Made by a program: the position numbers and the translations under genes
Assembly (NCBI GenBank): GCA_034620365.1
Contig: JAQGEQ010000048.1
Location: 1-64,000, forward strand
Direction: 5' to 3'
Length of the DNA: 64,000 bases
From: Pegea sp. RAD2-039
Lineage: Eukaryota; Chordata; Thaliacea; Salpida; Salpidae
Part shown: piece after piece, positions 11,561 to 26,095 of the stretch
Position numbering within the stretch: position 1 is the first letter of the stretch
How the letters are laid out: each line of letters begins with the position of its first letter
Notes under the pieces: model-generated
The model's database searches: none
What the model was told of the DNA's origin: nothing
The model's input: the letters and a program-made list of their open reading frames with translations, nothing else

Positions 11561-14500
11561 TATATTGATGCAAACTAAAAAATTTCTACGTAAAAAATAA
11601 CAGATATCTAGGTTACAATCAGTGTAATAACGTAGTATAATTCTTTATAGAAAAATGCATTTTGCGATTCTAAAAAAAAAGCTTTAAAAAAAGGACTTTC
11701 ACATGACAAAAATCTAACATAAGCTACTTAGACCACAGCTGTTGAAGAATAAATGAATATTAGATTCAAATACAAATTTTTAGTTTTTAACCAAACATCA
11801 ACATGTAAGAAATTTTAAGAAATGTTTTCAGATTGTATAAAATCCTGAAAAAACGCATTCAGCCATTGATATTGAGATGTTCTATCACGAAAGATAATTT
11901 TTCCCGATAAAATTGAATCAGTAAAATATAATTTCGATGCTCGCGTCATTCGGTTTCTGTTGCCTTTTTATTTAAAACAAAAAAATGATTTTGCAAAAAA
12001 TTATTAAAGTATAACTGTCATCAAATAAATGTCATTTAGATTATAGAAATATTTCTTGATTGAGCAAAAGCTACAAGTATATTTTTGAAATCTATAAAAT
12101 TGTTATTAAACTATTGCTAGTTAAGTAAGTTTCTCAATTTAATTTGATAAATATAAAATTATATTTCAAATTTTTAATTAATTTCAAATACTAAATAAAT
12201 GAATTTATATAAAATAATAAATAAAGTATTTTAAAAAATTCAATTTTCATCAACTAAAATAAACAATTTTTGCAATACTTTAAATCTCAAAATAATATTT
12301 GAATTCATTCCAATCTCTACAAAAATATAAATTAGTTTTCTAAGAAACTGAGAGTTTTGATAGCATAAGATATTAAGTACTTTTAAATCGTATTTAAACA
12401 TTTTACAGACTTGAAACATTTAATATTTACTTAGATTGTTTGATAATCAAATTGAAACTTTCATTGATGTATCTCAAAAGCTTTATCTTCTCAATAAGAC
12501 TTTATTTATGATTGATCTGTCTTTTGAAGTCTTTAAGATCTCCTTGTTGATCTAATTCCAAACATAAAACTAAACAAATATATAATCTGGCTTCTATTAT
12601 GCTTTTAAGCTTTTGTCTTATTCTTCTTAGCAAAGCATGTAGCTTACTTATGCTGCTCAAAATGATGTCGCATAAAATTATCTACCTGGCTTTGATTTTA
12701 AATCGGAAGTTAATTGTTATTAACTTGAAGGCTTCGAATTTCAATATCATATATATAGTATGTGTAGTCAAGCACTACTCTAAAAAGTTGCTTGCTCAAA
12801 ATTTTTAAGAATATCTAAGTTTACAATAAGAATGTATAAAAATAAACTTAACGAAAAAAAATTGAAAAGAATGATGGCTTGAGTTTGTTTAGACTATGGT
12901 GTCAAAACATATTTTAAAATTTCACACAAAAAATGCAATTATACGAAACATTAAAACATGTAGAAAGCAATAATGAAAAAATAATAGTTTCTAAAAATAC
13001 TTTTGTTTAGTAATAAGTTATTTTTATAGTAAAAATATCAAATATTTTTGTTAACTTTTTATTTCAAAACAAAATTCTAATTTATTTTCAATTCGTAAAT
13101 AATAAGGCTTTACTTCTAAATAAGAGATTTCCATAAATCAATACTAACAGATTATAAATGGTTTCATTTACTAAAACAGCTGCTACTTATACTTTTTCTC
13201 GAGAAAAAATATCTTCAACCATTCAAGAATTTTCATCCAATATTAATGTCTTTAGTTTATTTCAACCTAAAGAGAAATTAATAAAACTTACTAGGTGAGA
13301 GCTTCCTTATTATTCTTTAATCTAATTTCAACTTCTTTCTGTTCAGTTACTTCCTAAATTTCAAAGCAATTTCATACAAAATTAAACAAAAAAATTTAAC
13401 CAAAGTGAAAAAAACTGGTATAATTTGATAGAAAGTTTCTGATTGCAATTTTGACTATTATAAGTTAACAAGTTGAAGCAACTCAATTTACTAGAATTAA
13501 TAACAGATGATTTAATAAACTTAGTGATCAACTACTTTCAATACTTAGTTTTCGTAAAAGTGCTATCATCAAATAAAAAGATGTAACATACTACAAAAAA
13601 CTCATACAGAACTGTAGAAGTTTCTTTTTCTTTTAAAATACAAAAAAGCAAGACATATCACAAATTGACGACTTTTTCCGAAAAAAGTTTTCTTAAAATA
13701 GCATCAACAAAATTATTTTAGATGTTTGAAAATTGAATGATTAAAAAAGTAGATATGGTGTAAGCAATTTTTCTTTTTCATAAATCTATATTTAGTCATC
13801 CGAAAAAGTTTTTCGGAAATTTTGCAAATCTTTTAACACTTAAATAAAGTAGAAAAAATTCAGTTTTATATTTAGAAATTGTCAAAAAGGTTTTTACTTG
13901 AAATTTTCTTCTACTAAATTAAAACATTGTTATTGAAGTACAAAAGCAATGAAAATATAAAATTAAACAAAACAAAATCATAAGAACATAAATTAACATG
14001 ACTACTAGAAAAGTCGTGTTTGTTTTAAAACAATCATTTATTTTATTGTATTCAATGTGTCCATTGTAATGTATTCACAGCATCATGTATATGCATATGA
14101 TATGCAAATTTAACTATTAGAATATTTATGACTTGATTTCAAAATCAATCGTCAATTTATAGTTAATTGTCGTTTTAAACAGTTCTAACAATATACAAAT
14201 ATAGTAGACTGAAAAGCGTCTAAACAAACTAATCAAAGTAATCAAATTTTTGTTAATATTCAAACTATATAAAATTCTAATGAAACTCTTTCAGCAATCA
14301 AATTTCTGAGGTTGTTTATAACTTTGTATTTTACTTTATACAAATTCTTTAAAAGCAGTATACAAACTTATGCTATAAAATAGATATCTGTCAAAAGCAA
14401 TTAAAGACTCGCTTGAAAAATGTTCTCTCTGCTTTAATAACTTATTTTTCTCGGTTGTTATCGGTTATAATTCAAAACATAATTCATGAGTAATAAGGTC

Positions 14501-17500
14501 TAAAGTAGTAAACTTAAGAAAAAAACTTTTGTTTAACATGTAACTAAATCAGCTAATCAATCATTACAGCAATATTTTTCATTTTTCTTAAATTTATCTA
14601 TGATCTTCATTTTCATGATATAAAATATTGATCTATACATTTGATATCACTTTTCTCTACTCAATATAACCAACAAGAAGGTTTATACAAAGTGTTATTA
14701 ACCGCAGTATCTTTTGCGTAGAACCCAACTACGAATCAGAGGATAAAACTTGAGAAAAAAGTAAAAGGCTGACAAAGAAAGTAGAGTGTCAAAAAACAGC
14801 AGTAGAAATACTCAAGAAACAGCATAAGGTTTTTTACGACAATTGCTCCCTAAGGTTAATAGCACACATTTTCTCATAATTCCTGTAAACTTAAGAAATA
14901 TTTCTTATAAATATAGAAGTAAAAATTATAAATAAAATTACAAGCTTTGTATGATTTTTTTTTCTGTATAACTATGACAAGGTTAACAAAAACTCAAGGA
15001 AATAATTTTTTAACTTTTTAATTAGATCTACTTCCTTATTTAAATGACTGCAAAAACAGTTGGTAACTTTATTAAACAACTTTTTAAATTTACAACTTTT
15101 ATAAGACTTAATTTTTCCCAAGAGAAATTATATCTTGTCGTTCATTGATTATCTAAAGAAGCAAGTTTAATTGATTTATTGTTATAAGAATTAAAAATAG
15201 TTAAAATAAAAAATTATAGATGATTGATAGAGCTAATCAAAAATGTCTTCCCAATACTTCTCATTTCCTTCAGTTTTGTTAGTCTTAGTTACATAATTAG
15301 TTAAAGCTTTAGTTTATAGAAAACTACTGAAAAAAAACTAACTAGAATCGTTTTCAGACATTGCTTATATCACTGTAATTAAGATAGACTCATGTGAATA
15401 AAAACATTTTAATTGTTAATTATTCGGTCAAATCTGTCAACGTCTTATAATTTTACTTTTTTATCGAAAATTGATATTAATTAGTACAATCAAACTTTAG
15501 CATTATTTTTGTAAAAAATTAGTGATTTAAAAACAGAATTTTTTTGTTGCATAAACTAGAAAAGCATTTTCCGACAAAAGTTGTTTAAACTTAACAAGAA
15601 TAATTTTAATCAAAATATTGGAAAGAACTCAAAATTAAAAAATGCTGCTTTTTTATTGCTTACGTAAATTAAGGTCAATTTTGATCTTATTACATTATAC
15701 AAATATGTGAACAAGTTTTGATTTAGTTTAAATGCACTTGCTTATAGCTTCTTTTCATTTGATATACTGGACCTTTTATATAAAAAATAAAGTTTGAAGC
15801 TACTTTAAAAAATTAAAATACAATTGACAAAAAAATGTTTAAAACGAAAACTTTATTTTCTAGATTACCTTTTCATTATAATTTTGAAAACTGAATTGGA
15901 GAGTTCTTAGTCTATTTATTGAAATTGAATGGATTGTAAATACACCTGATTTAATTTTAGTTAAGATTTTAATATAATCTGTATGTAAGCTTTATGATAA
16001 AATGTATTTAAGTTTTGATAATATATGAAAATTATAGTTAGAATTATGTTGTGCAACTTTTTAATCGAATCCATGTTCTATCTAATCAAGTTTAACGTTG
16101 TATATTTATGTTTTAGTTTAATTTCTCTAAATTCTTATACTTTTATGAAAGAATAAATTGATGTTTTTGAAGGTTATAAAATTCAGATTAAAATTTGATG
16201 ATAAAGAAAGTATTTATCGAAAAAAGTAGATTTAAAATTGTCAATAAAAATTAACTTTCAAATGATCAAGGAATTTAAAAACTAATTTTTATTTATTTCT
16301 TTATTTAAATTTTTAAAGAGTAGTTGCTGACAATAAATTGTTTGTTTAAATATTTTCTTTTTAATTTTAAGCTTTTACTTGTCGTTAAAATTAACAAAGC
16401 TAAATAATAATTACTTGACAAGTATAATTATTTAAAAATTATACAAATAATGAAAATAAATTGTTTACTTTCAGTTTTAGATTATGCTTTTTATGAAAGA
16501 ACAAAGTCTTATTGCAAACCTTAAAATTAAAAAAACATCAAATTGAAAATTTAAGAAGAATGAATTTTGAAAAAGGATTTTTTTGATGATATTAGTTTTC
16601 AACGCAAATTATTATATTAATGAATAAACAGCTGTAATATTTAGTTTGATAGTTTAATTAGTAAATCCTTTTAATGCATCAATTTTTATCAAGATTTTAT
16701 TTACTAATTTTTTGAAAATCTCATATTATAAAAATCAAAACTTCAATTTTATTAGCTTAAACCCATATTAAATAAACTTTATTTTAACAAAACTGTTTCC
16801 AACTTTATTATTTAATCAAACTTTATTCAAAGGTTTTGGGGGAAGCAAAAAAACATATTTTTCATCTGAGTGATTAGCAAAATTATTTAAAAATTGATTA
16901 ATAAAGAAACCAATTCCAAATATTTCACCCAAACTATTAATCAATAAACATGTAAGCAAATGTTAGCTTTGTTACTAGTACAGCATCTGATGCATCAATA
17001 ATTTAAACAGGTTGTTAGTTTTATTTGGTATTTTTCCTGATTAACGTCAAAGATAGTTTGAAAAGTGAATTCTGATAGTTTTAACTGTCGGTCAACATAT
17101 GCTTTAACATTTTTGTATGTCAGCTTTGTCAGAATCTTTTCATGTGAAACTGGTAAAAATCTTTACCATTTATCAAATAAAGAAACGAAATCTATTTCTT
17201 TAACTAATTGTAATGATCATAACTTCAATGAAATCTATTTTTCATTAAATAATTTTAAAGTTTAAAAATAAGAATTACTGGAAATTTCGAAAAGCTTTTA
17301 TTTCAGACTTTTTATAATTTAATATACTTTTAAGAAAAATTATGTTTAATTGAAGGTATCTGTTAAATAATATTGTATCTAAAGGATAAAAATTGGAAAA
17401 AATAGAGATATAATTCATTTATATGTTGGTTTATTTCATAAATATTAATAAAAAACAACAAAAATTTACCGATTTGAAAAGAAATTACAAAACACTGATT

Positions 17501-17955
17501 AGTTGATGATAAAAAACGACAGTAAAACGTATTTAAGCGACACACAGATGATAAGAAGGTATCAATAACGAAGATTTATTGAGAATATTACTGAAACGTT
17601 GATGTTTACAGTTTGCAAGAAAACATCAGTTGTTATTTGAAACTAAATTAGTTTTTAATGTTCAAATCTCTTTTTAATCTCTAGCGTCTAGATGGTTTAT
17701 AAATATTTGAAGCCAAAAAAATCTGATTTAACTAGAAAAACAAAATATAAAAATTTTAGCTATTTTTTTAATAAAAGAAAGAAAAATGTGAGATAAGACA
17801 ATTAAATATTTCATTTTATAAATAAATTAGTTGTGATAACTTAGTAAGCACAAAAAAAGGTTAGTGTAATAATTTCAAAATACTCTAAGATAACAACTGA
17901 GCGAGTTTCAACTTCATCTTAAATTGTGTCGGAGAAAGTTTAAAAGATCAAATCT
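11561..17955. other. 6.4-kb AT-rich gene-poor interval
   Basis: No exon, RNA gene or recognisable transposon found on either strand. Open frames such as 12599-12808, 17065-17265 and 17363-17545 have low-complexity AT-driven composition and no splice-compatible neighbours. A perfect hairpin CCGAAAAAGTTTTTCGG lies at 13800-13816, and a related sequence (CTTTTTCCGAAAAAAG) sits about 130 nt before it. Confidence 0.6.
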
Positions 17956-18135
17956 TCATCTGCTAGTAGATGCTTCATTTGATGATGATTGATTGAAAAT
18001 ATCAACAATATCTGAAGCACAATCTCGCACTACAGAGCTCATATCTTCATCTTCACTATGAAGATGACTTTTAGATTTCAAGTCTTGTATTTGTAGATTA
18101 CAAACCTTTTTGCTTCTGTTTTCATCACAAAGTTT
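17956..18135 (-). other. Coding-like segment just downstream of GPR155, possible alternative last exon
   Basis: After an AG at 18137-18136 a 59-codon frame runs to a stop at 17956-17958. Its composition is protein-like and hydrophilic (DLKSKSHLHSEDEDMSS, then an Asp/Ile stretch and a Ser/Asn tail), unlike the random AT-rich frames nearby. It could be an alternative 3' exon of GPR155, whose annotated stop is at 18291, but no strong phase-0 donor is visible in exon 18. Weak call. Confidence 0.3.
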
Positions 18136-18290
18136 CTTGAATTAGATTTTAAATATACTTCAAATCCAAACATTAAGTTTTGATCGTTTGATTTATCTAA
18201 TAAACAAGCAACAAACTGTTATTCTTTTGTGGAATAAATAAATCAAGAATAAAATCGAATTAAATTTATTGAAATTAAGAATTGAGATAT

Positions 18291-21200
18291 TCAAATTGAC
18301 AAACTGTTAGAAATTGAAGGTGAACTGGCAGTAGAAACATCTGGGCTGTTAAACTGGTAATAGTACGACTGGTCGTGGAAATGGTATTGTTCATTCACAT
18401 GCTTAATAACACGACCTATAGAGCAAAGTTTGAATTAATTTAAGTTGAAAATTGATTAGAATTTCAACAAAAAACTTTTAGGTTAACCTCGAAGCAATTG
18501 TTCACCAAATATTACTGCCTCATGGCGATTTGAAACTATATTAGTATGAACCAACCAAGATACAAGAGAGATACCAGTAAACCCTCTTTCTTGAGAATGT
18601 AATGTTCGTCTGCAGTATGTGACAAGTCATAAACAACAAAATTGATCAACTATCAACAACTTAATGTTAGCAATTAGAAGTTTACAAACAAGCATATAAG
18701 AAAGAAAATCTGTCAATAATTTCGTAGATTAACAATATTGTTGAGAATTAGATGAAACACTTGAATGAAAAAGATATGATGTTGTAATCAGACATACCTG
18801 TAAACTTTTTGTATTGATTTTTTACACTTTTTTAAATGATATTTTACAAATAAACCACAAGTTTTCAAATCATCAGAACCAAGTTCATGCAAAAGAGGAA
18901 GGTCTAGTTCTCCACTTTTACCAAAAACTTGTCGGTATCTGATAACAAATTTGAAAGAAGTTTAGTGGTTAGTAAGTTGTTTGAACTTTTATTGAATATC
19001 GTTCAACTTTTAAAACTTCAAAATCGAAAATGTTGAAGCTAAAAAGCTCTTCTAACGAAAAGTAGAACTTACAACTTGCTGATTGGTTCAATTATCAATT
19101 CATTGTCGAAACCAAATATGAAAAAGACAAAAAGAGCTTGCCCAACACTAAAGAAAGAGTCTAGGAAAGAAAGTTCAGTATAACTACCGGTCATAGAGCT
19201 TCCGTTAATCTGCCACGTGATTAAAACTGTCCCCTGAAAAATAGAGACATTAAAATTTAGCAAATTCTTGAAAAGTGGTACTTACTATTAACATAGAAAC
19301 CATCAAAAATACCAGCAGACACACATGCCTAGTGAATTGGTGATCCTTTGAAATCTGATCAGATCCAGCAAGATCTTCTCTGACATCAATTAAAGTGATG
19401 TCATCTTCATCTTCAAATAATAATGAAGAGTCACTTCCATTTGGATGTCTCTCGTTAATGGTATCAAGAGCTGATGAAGATCATATGAAGTGGATCAAAA
19501 ATTACTTCCAACTTACCTTCATTGACTTCTTCATCCATTCTAAGAGTGGCTCTTCTAAAGAGGAAGACCAAACAAGCAACTGTGAGAGATAGCGGCGAGA
19601 CTAACATGATTATAGACATTGCTCTCTAAGATTAAATCAGTTAACATTTGATGATGTAAAGATGTCGACTCACCGTCACCATCGAAGACTTCCCAACAGA
19701 AACGTTCAAAGGAACTACAGAAGCGGAACTTCCAGTAAGTGAAGTTACTAGAGCCCAAAAAAATCCAAGAAGTACAGGAACCATGATCAAATAAAACATG
19801 AATTTTCTGTAAAAAAGTAATTTAGAAAAACTGAGATATCTTGGGGCTATTTACTTGACAACTTCAGTTCCTCTAAGCTCTAGTAGAAGTAGTGAGACAG
19901 CAAGAGAAGCAGTTAGAAATCTGGTGGTTGCTATACCAAAGTAAGTAAACCCGAACACAGTCATCTGATGAAAACAAAATTTCTCAAACAGTTGGACTTG
20001 TAGAAAGAGTCACAAGCTGACTACTAACCACGATTGAAGTGGACGTGTTTGGTTCTACCACTAGTACAGATACTGCTGTCATTATTGACATCCATAACTA
20101 TAAAAATAATATTTGCTGAAAGAGCTGATAGACAAATATTAGATCAATCATAAGAAAAGTAAACAACATTTATTTATCTTTTTCTTAATCAATAAATTGT
20201 TAAATCAGTAGTGATATTTACATTTGCAGTATTTTAATGTTTACTTGTCATACTAAATTCGTCTGTTTATTTTTGCAAATTTGTTTTACTCAAGAAGCAA
20301 CCAAACACAGAAACTAACCATAGAACATGTAAGAGCAAACGTCACCATGTGTGGTATACGCTTAAACTTCTTGCTAGCTAGAAATATGAAGATGCACCAA
20401 ACCTACAAAACATCAAATTTAGAGGTTAGTAGATTTATTCAAAAAGATAAAAAAATAAAAAAATCTTGTAAACAAATCACTGAAAGCTTTTTAAAGTCAT
20501 CAATGTTTACTGCTGACATTTAATTCAAACAAAAATCAATTTAGAAATTCTGATCAAGTAAATGCCACAGAAAAATAACCAAACTCACCGAACAAACAAT
20601 TCCAACGTAACTAACATCTGCGTATGTATTATGAATCAAAGTCATAAAGTAATCTGCATTTACAGAAGAATACGTCAAACTCCAAGCACTGACATACATC
20701 ATAGGCGCGGAAAGAGCAGTACAAGCCACCATTGAGGTTGCCATCTGCGCACAAGAGACGCTATGAGTGATTTGAAATCAATTTAATTATCATTTCTTGT
20801 GAAAGTAATTTACAAATTTATCCAAACCAACAAGTTACTTAACTCTAAAAGTATTTGTTTTTGTATTTTTTAAAGTAAATTAAATGAGAAATATTGTAAT
20901 TAATTTTACAAATAAATAAACTTTTTAAAACTTGGTTTTAATTACAAATAAAGCCTGAAAAAGTTGTTTCTTACTCTATCGATTTCAATATTGTATTGAG
21001 TCGCAAATATAATAACAGATGGAGCTGTTGGTATTGTTCCGTATAGATAAGCAAAATCTGCCAGCACGTTTCCATCAGAAGTAGAATTAGGGTTTGTTGT
21101 AGACAAACCAGTAACATTTTTAGCTAATAAAAGCATTATTCCACGTGAAATTATTGGAAGTAATAAACTGTAAATCAGATAATCGATTAATTTCGTCAAT

Positions 21201-23857
21201 TTAGGAAAATATTCACAAAAAACCTGACTCATATTACCACTAAAATTACTTTTATCAAAATTGTTTCTTCAAAAAGTAATTCAATAAATTTCAAAAATAA
21301 ACCAATTTTCTATTTTAAAACTTTGCTATCAAAACGATCTTATTCACATCTTAGCAAGAACTAGTCCGGCAGAGATGAACATGCTCGGTCCTTTGACATT
21401 GTGGATTTTGCCCACCATCGACAAACCCAAATAAAAAAGAGCAGAAGCAGAGAAAGCTTCACTAGGAGTGTTTACGATGCTTGCGAGAAAAGTTGGCAAG
21501 GTCCTAAAAATATTTTCTAAGTGTGATTATTTCAATTAACTTAGAAAAGAAATGATTGCATTGTGTGTTTATCAATTTTATAAAGATTCTGTAATAAAGT
21601 TACCCTTTAAAAATAAAATGGAAGATAAGACCAACGAACACCATAATGACAACTGGATTTAGACAAAGACCTTTTGCTACATTTCTTAAAATATCCCATT
21701 TTTGTCTAGTTGGTGTTGTGTCTTGCTGATGTTGAGTATTCCGATCTTGATCTAACATAAGTTTATAATTAAAATGAAATACATTTTAACTATTTATATC
21801 AACAATCAGTTCAAATACCTGATTGTTCATTGCTCAAGAGCCCTTCGCTTTCTTCTACATAACCATCATTCAAGACATGTCTCTCATTACTGAAGAAATT
21901 TAAAAGCTATCATGAAAGTCTAAAAGGTTTTCATCTCATTATTGATCAATAAAAAGAGGAAACAGGAAATGTGTATTCTTTTATAACAATATGCTTCATT
22001 GAAAGTTATATTAAGCCATATCAACCAAGTTAGATAAAAAAGTGATGTAAATATTAAAAAACTAAAATAAAATAGGAGAAAATAAATGGCATAATGTGCA
22101 ATTACGATAATTTATTTGAAAAATTCACTGTCTATATGTTTTTATGAGTTTAATATTAGCTTTTACCATTCAAACAAAAGTCAACTTTTAATGTTTGCTT
22201 AAGATAATATAACTGTCAATTACGAACAAGATAAATTGAAAATCTAGAAAATCTTATAAATTTTTTTGTTTGAAGAGCTAGCTTTAACAAGTTCTTTGTA
22301 AGTATTCATCTATTTTAAATATCTGGTTGAACTCTTTTTAGTTTAATACCAAATACTTTATTATCAAAACTAATTTTTAGTTTCTAAATGAAACATGAAT
22401 TTAAAAGTTCTAATTTTTTGCTTGAAAATGATTTTTTAATAAATTAAATCAAGCTTTGAACTTACCTAAGCTGTTTACTGCTTTCTAGGAACATAAACCC
22501 CAAAGGATTTAGTATAACTAGTTGTATAGGAGCCAACAAGTAAATATATTGAACAAGTTCAGGATGTGTATCAGCATATAGAACTTGGACTAAAATAAAA
22601 TATATCAAAAATTAGAGTCCAAAAAAAAGTAAAACTTACTGATCGGATAACCCATTGCAAAATCATTACTTTGAGTTGAAAATATTGCATAAATACCAGC
22701 CCTATTGAAACCTTTTCCTCTATTCATTAATAATGTCATAAAGAATACAACAAAAAATACAATTGTTTTTGCTAAGAAGATTGCAAGAATCAATAACCAA
22801 TTAACAGTGTCGAATTTCAACTCCACCATGTTCTTAAAAAGTAGTGTTGGTAAAGCAAAGTAGCCTAAAATATAAAAAAAGTAAATTAACAAATTGTATG
22901 ACAATTTTAAACTTTAATTACATGAATATGTTAAATTAATCATGAGTTTAAATTTTTCACAAGAATGAATACATAATTAAACTATATTAATAATATTCAT
23001 TCATCATCAGGTATTTATAGTTTAAAACTAACCCAATAAATAATTCTAATAATAATCAGTAAGCTAATAACTGTTTCAATATGGTGATCACAATTTAGTC
23101 TTCTTCTTCATCACTATAGCAAATTGTATTTTTTCTAATAAAATTTACTTTAAAAAGTTATGGCTTGGGTAATTTCATTGAGAAGTGCTATATAATACTA
23201 CTATTTTCTTCATCTTCTTTACTTTTATATATTTTTGTTATATTTATGTGTTTTTAAACTGCTTATATTGAACACTTGTACTTTAGACCATCTCATTAAT
23301 TTTATGCATATATTTTATCATTTGCAGCCATGAAAATATATTTATTTGTATTAAAAATGATTCTTTGTTGATAAATAAAGTTTATGTATGAAACTTTTTT
23401 TTCAATAATAAAGATTTTTATTAGAAGATTAAAATATTAAATTATTGGAACAGTTTGTTTTGGGCTGATTTAAGTTTTTTACAATTTTTTTATCATTGAT
23501 AAAATACTATAAAAATAGACATTATCAGAATTTAAATACTTTTCAAATATAACTTGTAAATATAAAATTTATTAGCCAATAAAAATTTAAATAAAGATAA
23601 ACATAAATACAAAAAGTTTGTTAAGCTTGCTTATACATCAAATACAAAGATAATAAACAAAACAAAACATATTTGCGAAAATTTAATTTGCATAAAACCA
23701 CAAAAATATTTGCTTATTTACCAACAAATTTGCTTATTCCCAACGCTTGATTTGGAGTTATAACTTGAAACCTTCCAAAGATATATCCAAACAAAATCAT
23801 TAAAAAACAGTTTATTAAAGCAATAAATAAATTTTCAAAATTTTGAGTAGCCATCAT
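18291..23857 (-). CDS. GPR155: GPR155 / LYCHOS: PIN-like transporter fused to GPCR-like domain and DEP domain
   Basis: In mammals this lysosomal-membrane protein senses cholesterol and signals to mTORC1. Eighteen exons (minus): 23722-23857, 22640-22864, 22466-22589, 21819-21889, 21604-21751, 21348-21503, 20975-21239, 20589-20744, 20319-20402, 20029-20097, 19855-19964, 19674-19806, 19517-19625, 19286-19470, 19073-19233, 18798-18938, 18488-18609, 18291-18415. All phases agree, giving 839 residues (human 870). Domains in order: PIN/auxin-carrier-like TM region, residues 1 to about 420, with LPTLLFKNMVELKF, FSTQSNDFAMGYPI, AYLYGTIPTAPSVIIFATQ and SAPMMYVSAWSLTY; then the GPCR-like TM segments; then a DEP domain over the last 120 or so residues (FTGISLVSWLVHTNIV, HEAVIFGEQLL, QYHFHDQSYYYQF). 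Intron 1 and several others are 0.3-0.9 kb; most are under 150 nt. One gene, not two: splice phases run unbroken between transporter and receptor halves. Confidence 0.96.
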
Positions 23858-25295
23858 GATTATATAACAAGTGAAAGCTATTAATAACTCTTTAAGGTGT
23901 AATGCTGAAACTGAACAGTGAACTAGTAACCATGTGATATTAATGCATGAATGATTTTATAGAAAAACAAAGAGTTTGTAGATAAATAAAACTTTTAATC
24001 AACTTTATGAATTTATATATAAATCAAAAAATGAAAAACAGTAATATTTCATAAATTACAAATGATTTATCGATTCTAATTATCAGGTTTTATAAACCTT
24101 TCGAACATTCTAAGAAATATACAAATTGTTTAAAATAATGATAAGGACAAATATAAAATATCGTGACTATCGGCATTAAAAATGTTTACAAAAAGTACAT
24201 GGGTAAATCTACAATTTGCTACTTAATCAATTTTTTTTGCTTTAGTGCCAGAAAAAAGCTTGTTTTTAAAAAATAAACTTCAATCATTCAAGCAAAGTGA
24301 CAACATTTTTGAAATAATGATGTGAAATAGTATATATAGTATTTATATATATTCTAAAAAATTTAGAATTTGTTTTATTTTTCTTTCACCTAAAGTTAGA
24401 GCTTCATCTTGTTGAACTGGTAAATTTACCAAAAGTAGAAAAAATTATTTAAACTGCAATGTTAAACATCTAACATTTGAAAATGTTTCAATTAAAAGTT
24501 TAGTCGAGAAACTTGTGTTTCAGTTTTCGTCTAATTTAAGTTGTCTTTTGCTCTGATGGTTTTCTGTTTGCTTTTTATTGCTAGATAGTTTGAAAAACAT
24601 TTTAATAAAAATTTTCATTGTCTTTTAATGTCTTTTTAACAGCATGCTGAAAAATGAAAAAAACTGTAAGAATTAACTGAGAATCTTTAGTTTTTCTTCA
24701 GTTAGAATTATTTAACATCTTTTACTAAGTTTTACTATCATTGAAAGACTTTTTATAAAAAATCAATTAATAAAGTTTAAAAAATAAACAAGCGGTCCAC
24801 TTAGAAGCAAAAAGTCACCACTATCAATTATTCTAATCCGGAAATTCTTTTTCTAAAAACTAACAGCTTTTTCACTTTAGTCAACCCAGTCTTTATATTT
24901 TCAAACAGAATGTAAATGGATAAAAAGTCTACATTTGTCGTTTTAATGAAAAATTATGATGCTTACTAGTCTAAAGAGATGATAGCTAATATTTGTGGAT
25001 AGAAAAAAGATTAAATCATATACCTTTTTTAAGATCTAGTTTCAGCTTAATTTAAAAATTGATTTAGTTTCTAAATGTTTTCGCTAAATTGTTTAAAATT
25101 ATTACAGGGTAGCTATGCTGACAGATTTTATAATGTTGATAATATTCTGTCATCTTAATAAGTTTCTAAATACCTATCAAATCAGTTTCATGAATGGTCT
25201 GCAGTCATAGTCACAACTTAATAGGTGTTCTTAAAAACAAAGAGAAATGTAAAGGAGTTTAACGATTTTGGGGTTTCTTCTTGCTCTTTAAAGCT
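23858..25295. other. AT-rich gap between GPR155 and a LINE fragment
   Basis: 5' flank of GPR155. No gene or named repeat seen. Confidence 0.6.
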
Positions 25296-25566
25296 GATTT
25301 TTCTTCTCTCTTCTTCAGTTCTTTGCGGAGTAGATAACACCATTCGGATCGACTGCGATATCTTCCCAATTGCTGGCATTAATGTTAAGCGATTTCATAT
25401 CACACTTTCAGATATATATGAAACGGAGACAGGAACCGATGTTTGCCGACATGGTAAGGCTGAAACTGAGTTTGAGATAAGGCCGATGTTGTATTTGCCT
25501 TTTAATAGCTCCTCATACAACAGGTTCTCAGAGATCCTCCCGTCTTCCTTTCGAAGGACGTGTTGA
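25296..25566 (-). mobile_element. LINE (non-LTR retrotransposon) 3' coding fragment, family A
   Basis: On the minus strand, in two frames, the C-terminal end of a non-LTR retrotransposon ORF2 is readable: RKEDGRISENLLYEELLKGK near 25560-25500, then CDMKSLNINASNWEDIAVD near 25400-25340. This order (ED-x-R-x-P/S..LLYGEL, then CKRD-x-K-x-L-x-I...W-E-x-x-A-x-DR) is the usual tail of these elements across invertebrate genomes. Stops and frameshifts make it dead. Same family as the pieces at 38.1-38.9 kb and 48.2-48.5 kb. Confidence 0.75.
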
Positions 25567-26090
25567 AGTCAGCAAAGCCTTTGCACTTTGAGAGCACTCA
25601 AGTCTTACTCAAAATATTAATTATTCAGTACTTATATGGGAGATTATCAGGTTTCATAGGATTTCAAGATTTATTATTTCATTCATAAATTTTGTTGTTG
25701 TTTAGATGTTTAACTACAATTTTCACCCATTAATTATTTATCGATAATTTTTTAAGTTTATAGTTTGTTTTAAAAGTTAAACTAGTAATTAGCTAAGATC
25801 GTGAATAAACTCCTCAATTCATATTTTAAATATCAGTTAAAAAATATTATTAATCGTTTGTTTACGTTAAAAGTTATACAATTAAAAAAGTTTTAGTTCA
25901 AAAGTTTTTATAAGTTGTTAGATATTTATTAATATAATAATATATAATATAATATATAATAAATATAATAATGATTTATTAAACTAATAATTTTAATGAC
26001 CACTAATGTCGAAAATTTCATAAACATTTATTTATTTTTAACAAACTGAATTTATAAATGTAAATAAATAATTTACATATACCGCATGTT
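25567..26090. other. AT-rich gap with TATAATA-type simple repeat
   Basis: Contains an (ATAATATAAT)-like low-complexity run at about 25931-25975 and nothing else I can support. Confidence 0.6.
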
Positions 26091-26095
26091 CTTTC

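Noticed and set aside
13800-13816. Perfect hairpin CCGAAAAAGTTTTTCGG considered as a microRNA or terminator.
   Set aside because: Too short for a pre-miRNA and such A/T-run palindromes are expected in this composition.
19395-19592. Ser/Asn-rich plus-strand frame.
   Set aside because: Antisense to GPR155 exons 13-14.
18291-23857. Splitting the locus into a PIN-like transporter gene and a separate DEP/GPCR gene.
   Set aside because: All 17 junctions keep frame and the order matches GPR155 throughout; no stop or start interrupts the middle.
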